Positions 43,579 to 48,579 of a DNA stretch of 48,579 bases are shown here, piece after piece. Made by a program: the position numbers and the translations under genes. The notes beneath the pieces were generated by a model. That model was not told the DNA's origin. It saw only the letters and a list, made by a program, of their open reading frames with translations, and did not search any database. Positions within the stretch are counted from its first letter, which is position 1, and each line of letters begins with the position of its first letter. The DNA comes from Deltaproteobacteria bacterium (GTDB lineage: Bacteria; Desulfobacterota; Desulfuromonadia; Geobacterales; Pseudopelobacteraceae), in assembly GCA_021781535.1 (NCBI GenBank), contig JAJXWO010000009.1, positions 47,329 through 95,907 on the forward strand. Direction: 5' to 3'.

Positions 43579-44346
43579 TTAGCCTTTAAAAAAGAAGAGA
43601 ACATAATAATAGGTGATCGGAGCGGCGAATAGAATGCTATCCATACGGTCAAGCACACCGCCATGCCCCGGAATGATAGTGCCGGAATCTTTAACACCGA
43701 AGCTGCGTTTCAACAGTGATTCGAACAGATCACCTGCCTGTCCGACCGTACCGATGACAAGGGCGGTCAGGACAGCATCGGTAAATGTTAATTGCGAAAA
43801 AAATGTGAATTTTGCCAGCAGTGTGCCGCCAAGACTGCCGACCAGGCCACCGACAGCTCCTTCGATGCTTTTTTTAGGGCTGACCAGCGGGTACAGGCGG
43901 TGCTTGCCAAAAGCGCTACCGGTGTAATAGGCGGCCGAGTCGTTGGTCATCACAATCAGCATAATGACAATCAGCCACTCAATGCCGAATGGGGTCAGGC
44001 GTAACTGAACAAGATGCATCAGCAGGAATGGGATGTAGAAAAATGCCAACAGTGCAAAGGCGACTTCTTGCGCGGCAGCCTCAATTGAACGAATTCTGAA
44101 TAGGAATAATAGTGCAAAACAGATAAAAAACAGCCAGATCGCTGAGAGTATCAGTTTGTCATCACCAGCAAAGGGGATAAAGATCAAAAGCGATCCAGCC
44201 ACGACTGCCAACCAAAGTTCCAGCTTTCGTGTCGGCAGAGCCATGCGATAAAATTCAATGGTGCCGATGGCGGAAAGCAGCGCCAGCAGACAGGCAAAAA
44301 GAAGTGCACCACCCTTCAAGATGATCAGGGCGACGACCGGTAGCAA
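43579..44346 (-). CDS. cdsA: phosphatidate cytidylyltransferase
   Basis: A 255-residue membrane enzyme that makes CDP-diacylglycerol from phosphatidic acid and CTP. About eight membrane helices; the signature reads SPKKSIEGAVGG and is followed by KDSGTIIPGHGGVLDRMDS near the C-terminus. The start is uncertain. TTG 44346 has no RBS. A better fit to the family's MKRLI-type N-terminus is an ATC at 44373, right after an AAAGGGG RBS and overlapping the uppS stop; it would add nine residues (IKRLISALI). Confidence 0.9.
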   Translation of the reverse strand: MLPVVALIILKGGALLFACLLALLSAIGTIEFYRMALPTRKLELWLAVVAGSLLIFIPFAGDDKLILSAIWLFFICFALLFLFRIRSIEAAAQEVAFALLAFFYIPFLLMHLVQLRLTPFGIEWLIVIMLIVMTNDSAAYYTGSAFGKHRLYPLVSPKKSIEGAVGGLVGSLGGTLLAKFTFFSQLTFTDAVLTALVIGTVGQAGDLFESLLKRSFGVKDSGTIIPGHGGVLDRMDSILFAAPITYYYVLFFFKG

Positions 44347-44360
44347 GATGAGAGCTGAGA

Positions 44361-45116
44361 TCAGGCGTTTGATAGGTCGCCCCTTTGTGATATCTGGTCG
44401 CCAGTCAATCCAAAGCGACGTTCACGCGACTGGAAGTCTGTCAACGCTTTGTGAAGTTCATTAATAGTGAAATCGGGCCAGTTGGTATCGGTAAAATAGA
44501 GCTCGGTATAGGCAAGTTGCCAGAGCAGAAAGTTACTGATACGCATCTCGCCGCTGGTGCGAATCAGGAAATCAGGGTCTGGCAGGCCCCCGGTATCAAG
44601 ATAAGACTCAAACAGTTCCGTGGTAATTATACCTGGTGCCACTAAGCCGTCAACGGCATCCTGTGCAAGGCGGGCTGCTGCACGGCTTAATTCCTGTCTA
44701 CCGCCATATGAGAGGGCCAGCGTCAAAACCATTCCCGTGTTTGCTGCCGTTTTTTGGATGGCCTCATCCAGAGTTTCGTTGACATCGTCCGGCAGGTCAT
44801 TGCGATTACCGATGACGTTGTAGCGAATATTTTTGCGCATCATGCGTGCAGTTTCCTGGCGGATATATTTTTTAAGCAGCGTCATCAAGGCCCGTACTTC
44901 CAGCGCTGGCCGCGACCAGTTTTCAGAAGAGAAGGCGAACAGAGTCAGGTATTTGATCCCAAGGAGTGAAGACTGCTCAACAACCATTTTAACCGTTTCG
45001 GCACCGCGCTGATGCCCAACGATGCGCCTGAGCATACGTTGTTGCGCCCAACGGCCGTTACCATCCATGATAACCGCTAGATGAACCGGAAGTTTTTGTG
45101 GGTCAATCGGTATCAT
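44361..45116 (-). CDS. uppS: undecaprenyl diphosphate synthase
   Basis: A 251-residue cis-prenyltransferase making the C55 lipid carrier for cell wall synthesis. VHLAVIMDGNGRWAQQR (~11-27) holds the catalytic Asp and the diphosphate-binding region. Then come LTLFAFSSENWSRP (~57-70), DFLIRTSGEMRISNFLLWQL (~192-211) and ELYFTDTNWPDF. It shares one base with frr upstream and supports cdsA downstream. Confidence 0.97.
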   Translation of the reverse strand: MIPIDPQKLPVHLAVIMDGNGRWAQQRMLRRIVGHQRGAETVKMVVEQSSLLGIKYLTLFAFSSENWSRPALEVRALMTLLKKYIRQETARMMRKNIRYNVIGNRNDLPDDVNETLDEAIQKTAANTGMVLTLALSYGGRQELSRAAARLAQDAVDGLVAPGIITTELFESYLDTGGLPDPDFLIRTSGEMRISNFLLWQLAYTELYFTDTNWPDFTINELHKALTDFQSRERRFGLTGDQISQRGDLSNA

Positions 45117-45672
45117 CAGACTTCCAGGACCTCTTTTTCCTTGTGTGTTACCGCTTCGTCCATCCTCAACTCAAAACTTTTGGTAACGTCCTGGACGTCT
45201 TTCTCATATTTTTTCAGTTCATCTTCGGTAATAACTTTATCTTTTTCCAGTTTTTTCAGTTTGTCGATCGCATCACGGCGGATGTTCCTGATAGCAATCT
45301 TATCTTCTTCAGCCCTTTTCTTGAGCCCTTTGACGATTTCTTTACGGCGTTCTTCAGTCAGGGGAGGAAGATTCAAGCGAATGGATTTGCCGTCATTGGA
45401 AGGGGTCAGGCCAATGTTGGCATTCATGATGGCCTTCTCGATAACCGGAATGATCTTGGCTTCCCAAGGGGTGATGGTGATGGTGCGTGCCTCAGGGACA
45501 GCCAGTGTTGCTACCTGGCTCAGCGAAGAGGTGCTGCCGTAATAGTCTACAGTTACAGAATCCAGGATGTTGGTAGTGGCCCGTCCGGTACGAATCTTTT
45601 GAAATTCGTTTTTCAGGACGCCCACTGTTTTTTCCATATGGACTTTCATGTCATCAAGCACGTTCTTTGGCA

Positions 45673-45673
<1 letters not shown>
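45116..45673 (-). CDS. frr: ribosome recycling factor
   Basis: A 185-residue protein that, with EF-G, splits ribosomes after termination. Motifs: LKNEFQKIRTGRAT (~20-33), VDYYGSTSSLSQVATLAVPE, ITPWEAKII, and LPPLTEERRKEIVKGLKKRA. It overlaps pyrH by one base (TAATG) and uppS by one base. Length is as in E. coli. Confidence 0.98.
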
Positions 45674-46428
<755 letters not shown>

Positions 46429-46470
46429 TCACGTCAGCGTATTAATGCAATAACATGCAGGAAAAGAATA

Positions 46471-46498
46471 AAAAAAAACCGGCCATTTCAGGCCGGCT
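46471..46498 (-). terminator. rho-independent terminator of rpsB-tsf
   Basis: On the - strand CCGGCC and GGCCGG pair around TGAAAT and are followed by eight T residues. It lies 13 bases after the tsf stop, so pyrH needs read-through or its own promoter in 46396-46470, where I see none clearly. Confidence 0.93.
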
Positions 46499-46510
46499 TC
46501 GATAAAAGGA

Positions 46511-47446
46511 TTAGAGGCCGGCAGCTGCCGCCACCTCGGCGGCAAAGTCGCACTCCTTCTTTTCAAGTCCCTCGCCGAGGGTGTATTTAGTAAAGCGAGT
46601 TATGGTTATCGTTGTACCAAGTGCTTTTCCGATTTCAGTGGCAAGCTGCTGAATGGTCTTGTCGGTGTCCTTGACGAACTGCTGTTCAAGCAGGCAGATG
46701 TCGGCATAAAATTTGTTGACCTGGCCAGCAATAATCTTTTCGATTATATTTTCCGGTTTGCCGGTTTCCCGGGCCTTTGCACGGTAAATATCTTTTTCTC
46801 TCTCTAACACGTCGGCTTCAACTTCAGCGCGCTGGACGTACAAGGGAGAGGCTGCAGCAACATGCATCGCCACGTCCTTGACAAATGCAGCAAAGGCAGG
46901 ATCTTTTGCTGCAGTGGCGTTGTCACAGATTGCTTCTACCAGAACCCCGATTTTTCCACCGGCGTGTATGTAGGACCCGATTGCCCCTGCTCCGGGAACA
47001 ACATAGCTGGCAAAACGACGGATCTGCATGTTTTCACCGATGACCGCAATGGCTTCGTTCAGCATGATCTGGATGGTTTTGCTGCTGTCGCCGCAATACG
47101 GCTGATTGAACAGTTCTTCAACGGAAGCAGGATTTGCCTGCAGGATATGATTCGCGATGTCTTTTACAAAGCCCTGGAACTTCTCGTTTTTTGCAACAAA
47201 ATCCGTTTCACTGTTGATCTCAAGCAAAATGCCCTTGTTGCCGTCTGTTGATACGGCTGCAGCTACCATACCTTCCGTCGCTGCGCGACCGGCTTTTTTT
47301 GATGCGGCAGCCAGGCCTTTTGTACGCAGGAAATCGACAGCCTGGTCAAAATTGCCGTCAGTCTGCTCAAGTGCTTTTTTGCAATCAAGCATACCGGCGC
47401 CGGTTGATTTTCTTAATTCTGATATTTGTGCCGCTGTTACAGCCAT
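46511..47446 (-). CDS. tsf: elongation factor Ts
   Basis: A 311-residue nucleotide exchange factor for EF-Tu. It starts [20 protein letters not shown], with [20 protein letters not shown] (the N-terminal UBA-like domain) and [18 protein letters not shown] (the TDFV motif that contacts EF-Tu, ~80). The length is above the E. coli protein (283). It lies 48 bases after rpsB. Confidence 0.97.
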   Translation of the reverse strand: MAVTAAQISELRKSTGAGMLDCKKALEQTDGNFDQAVDFLRTKGLAAASKKAGRAATEGMVAAAVSTDGNKGILLEINSETDFVAKNEKFQGFVKDIANHILQANPASVEELFNQPYCGDSSKTIQIMLNEAIAVIGENMQIRRFASYVVPGAGAIGSYIHAGGKIGVLVEAICDNATAAKDPAFAAFVKDVAMHVAAASPLYVQRAEVEADVLEREKDIYRAKARETGKPENIIEKIIAGQVNKFYADICLLEQQFVKDTDKTIQQLATEIGKALGTTITITRFTKYTLGEGLEKKECDFAAEVAAAAGL

Positions 47447-47494
47447 TGCAATCCTCCTATCCTGTCACAACAGGAATTGTGTATAAAAGTATGA

Positions 47495-48259
47495 TTATTC
47501 GCCGGTTGCTTCTGCAGCAACTTCTTCAGGTGCGTATTCCTCTGCGCCTTCGGTATCCTTCTGCAGAGCTGCCTTGCGTGCCTGAATACCTTCGAGAACA
47601 GCATCGGCCATTTTGGAAGAGAGGAGACGGATGGCACGGATAGCATCATCGTTACCCGGAATGACATAATCAATCGGATCGGGGTCACAGTTGGTATCGA
47701 CGACAGCAACAACTGGAATACCAAGTTTGTTGGCTTCCTGAACGGCAATTTCTTCATTCTTCGGGTCAATGACAAACATGACACCGGGGAGTTTGTTCAT
47801 CGTCTTGATCCCGCCGAGGGTCTTCTGGAGCTTTTCACGGTCGCGGGTAAATTGCAGGGTTTCTTTTTTTGTGTAGGCATCAATGGTACCGTCTTCGAAC
47901 ATGGCATCAATTTTCTTCAGGCGATCGATGCTCTGTTTGACAGTGGTAAAGTTTGTCAGCATTCCGCCAAGCCACCGCTGATTAACGTAATGCATACCGC
48001 AACGGGCTGCTTCTTCGGCAACCGAGTCCTGAGCCTGTTTTTTTGTACCGACGAACAGGACCGTGCTGCCATCCTGTGCTGATTCCTTGACAAAGCTGTA
48101 TGCAGTTTTGAAATAACGGACGGTTTTCTGCAAATCGATGATGTAGATTCCGTTACGGGCCCCGAAAATGTAGGGTTTCATTTTGGGGTTCCAGCGTTTT
48201 GTCTGGTGACCGAAGTGGACACCGGCTTCCAACAGTTCCTTCATGCTGATACTTGACAT
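47495..48259 (-). CDS. rpsB: 30S ribosomal protein S2
   Basis: A 254-residue protein. It starts [20 protein letters not shown] (S2 signature), with [39 protein letters not shown], and [30 protein letters not shown] precedes the ATG. The structured leader at 48284-48344 and promoter at 48365-48394 are upstream. The C-terminal ~25 residues are Glu/Ala-rich. Confidence 0.98.
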   Translation of the reverse strand: MSSISMKELLEAGVHFGHQTKRWNPKMKPYIFGARNGIYIIDLQKTVRYFKTAYSFVKESAQDGSTVLFVGTKKQAQDSVAEEAARCGMHYVNQRWLGGMLTNFTTVKQSIDRLKKIDAMFEDGTIDAYTKKETLQFTRDREKLQKTLGGIKTMNKLPGVMFVIDPKNEEIAVQEANKLGIPVVAVVDTNCDPDPIDYVIPGNDDAIRAIRLLSSKMADAVLEGIQARKAALQKDTEGAEEYAPEEVAAEATGE

Positions 48260-48283
48260 GTGTTTCTCCTTTGGTTTTTCCTC

Positions 48284-48344
48284 CGCCTCGTCGAATCCCC
48301 GTCATCAACTGGTAAATAGGGACACCGTCGGATTTACCGAGGCG
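48284..48344 (-). promoter_or_regulatory. structured 5' leader of rpsB mRNA
   Basis: CGCCTCG (48284-48290) pairs with CGAGGCG (48338-48344). Inside, GTAAAT (48312-48317) pairs with ATTTAC (48332-48337), leaving a ~21-base arm on one side. Such a nested fold just before the RBS suits S2 binding its own mRNA for feedback control, known for rpsB in other bacteria. Confidence 0.6.
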
Positions 48345-48364
48345 TGTGAATTGAATAGCGGAAT

Positions 48365-48394
48365 TTTATAGCACAGCAGCAGCTGTAAAATCAA
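48365..48394 (-). promoter_or_regulatory. promoter for rpsB (- strand)
   Basis: TTGATT (48389-48394), an 18-base spacer and TATAAA (48365-48370; 5 of 6 to consensus). Transcription would start ~100 bases before rpsB and include the structured leader. Confidence 0.6.
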
Positions 48395-48400
48395 GGGTAA

Positions 48401-48579
48401 TTACGACAGTAACCAGCGGAGTGCACCGATTGGGCAGGCTTCAACACAGCGCCCGCACGCGGTACAGCGGTCGGGATACCGAAATACGGCATTTTTGTGA
48501 AAGCGGACGGTTTCCAGCGTAATTAATTTTATACTGCAGGCGGCGACGCAGCGACCGCGGCCGCTGCATCGTTCGTGAA
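48401..48579 (-). CDS. 4Fe-4S dicluster ferredoxin-type protein (partial, 5' end outside window)
   Basis: The - strand frame ending TAA at 48401-48403 is open to the window edge. It encodes about 58 residues ending in RCTACGRCVEACPIGALRWL, a classical CxxCxxCxxxCP cluster motif. A second set of cysteines (CSGRGRCVAACS) lies ~40 residues earlier, with two residues between the last two positions altered relative to the standard spacing. It is an electron-transfer protein or a domain of a larger oxidoreductase; the rest is not visible. Confidence 0.8.
   Translation of the reverse strand, partial: HERCSGRGRCVAACSIKLITLETVRFHKNAVFRYPDRCTACGRCVEACPIGALRWLLS

Overview
The window has two parts. Positions 1 to about 27,300 are a lambda-type siphoprophage, all on the + strand. 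Positions about 27,400 to 48,579 are conserved bacterial chromosome, with every protein gene on the - strand except one small orphan. The chromosomal order (rpsB-tsf-pyrH-frr-uppS-cdsA-dxr-rseP, then a thioesterase, tsaB, sucCD, dnaE, accA, rluB, corC, lnt, prfB) and the protein sequences suggest a Geobacter/Pelobacter-like member of the former Deltaproteobacteria. That placement is from memory of gene order and was not computed.

Prophage layout. 1-720: two small genes, a strong promoter, a 99-bp direct repeat and an attC-like hairpin. 721-2377: a tyrosine recombinase with integron-integrase (IntI) features, a MazG-like protein and a PnuC-like membrane protein. 2374-5650: terminase small and large subunits with two small AT-richer genes between them. 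5653-7065: small accessory genes (an HTH protein, a FtsK-gamma-like protein, a membrane peptide) and a tRNA-like RNA. 7193-13091: head genes in lambda order (W, B, C with a nested Nu3-like scaffold, D, E, joining and tail-completion proteins). 13114-14593: a lysis cassette (holin, exported GH108 endolysin, overlapping spanins) set inside the tail module. 14593-23387: tail tube, tail chaperones with a -1 frameshift site, tape measure, minor tail protein and tail hub. 23396-27299: tail fibre genes and a complete diversity-generating retroelement (DGR). No repressor or replication genes are visible, so the prophage probably continues to the left of the window.

The standout system is the DGR. A tail-associated variable protein (24427-25509) ends in a variable repeat (VR). 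A GC-rich hairpin, a non-coding template repeat (TR, 25563-25680) and a reverse transcriptase (25806-26810) follow. TR and VR align without gaps over 118 nt with 26 differences, and 25 of these are at template adenines. No Avd-like accessory gene is recognisable; instead the RT gene overlaps a 100-residue gene of unknown function.

The host part begins with tRNA-Thr(CGT) and its terminator. It then runs through prfB (with its autoregulatory +1 frameshift), lnt, corC and rluB (one apparent operon); accA and dnaE; sucCD; tsaB and a double-hotdog thioesterase; and the rseP-dxr-cdsA-uppS-frr-pyrH-tsf-rpsB translation and envelope cluster, preceded by a structured rpsB leader and a partial ferredoxin gene.
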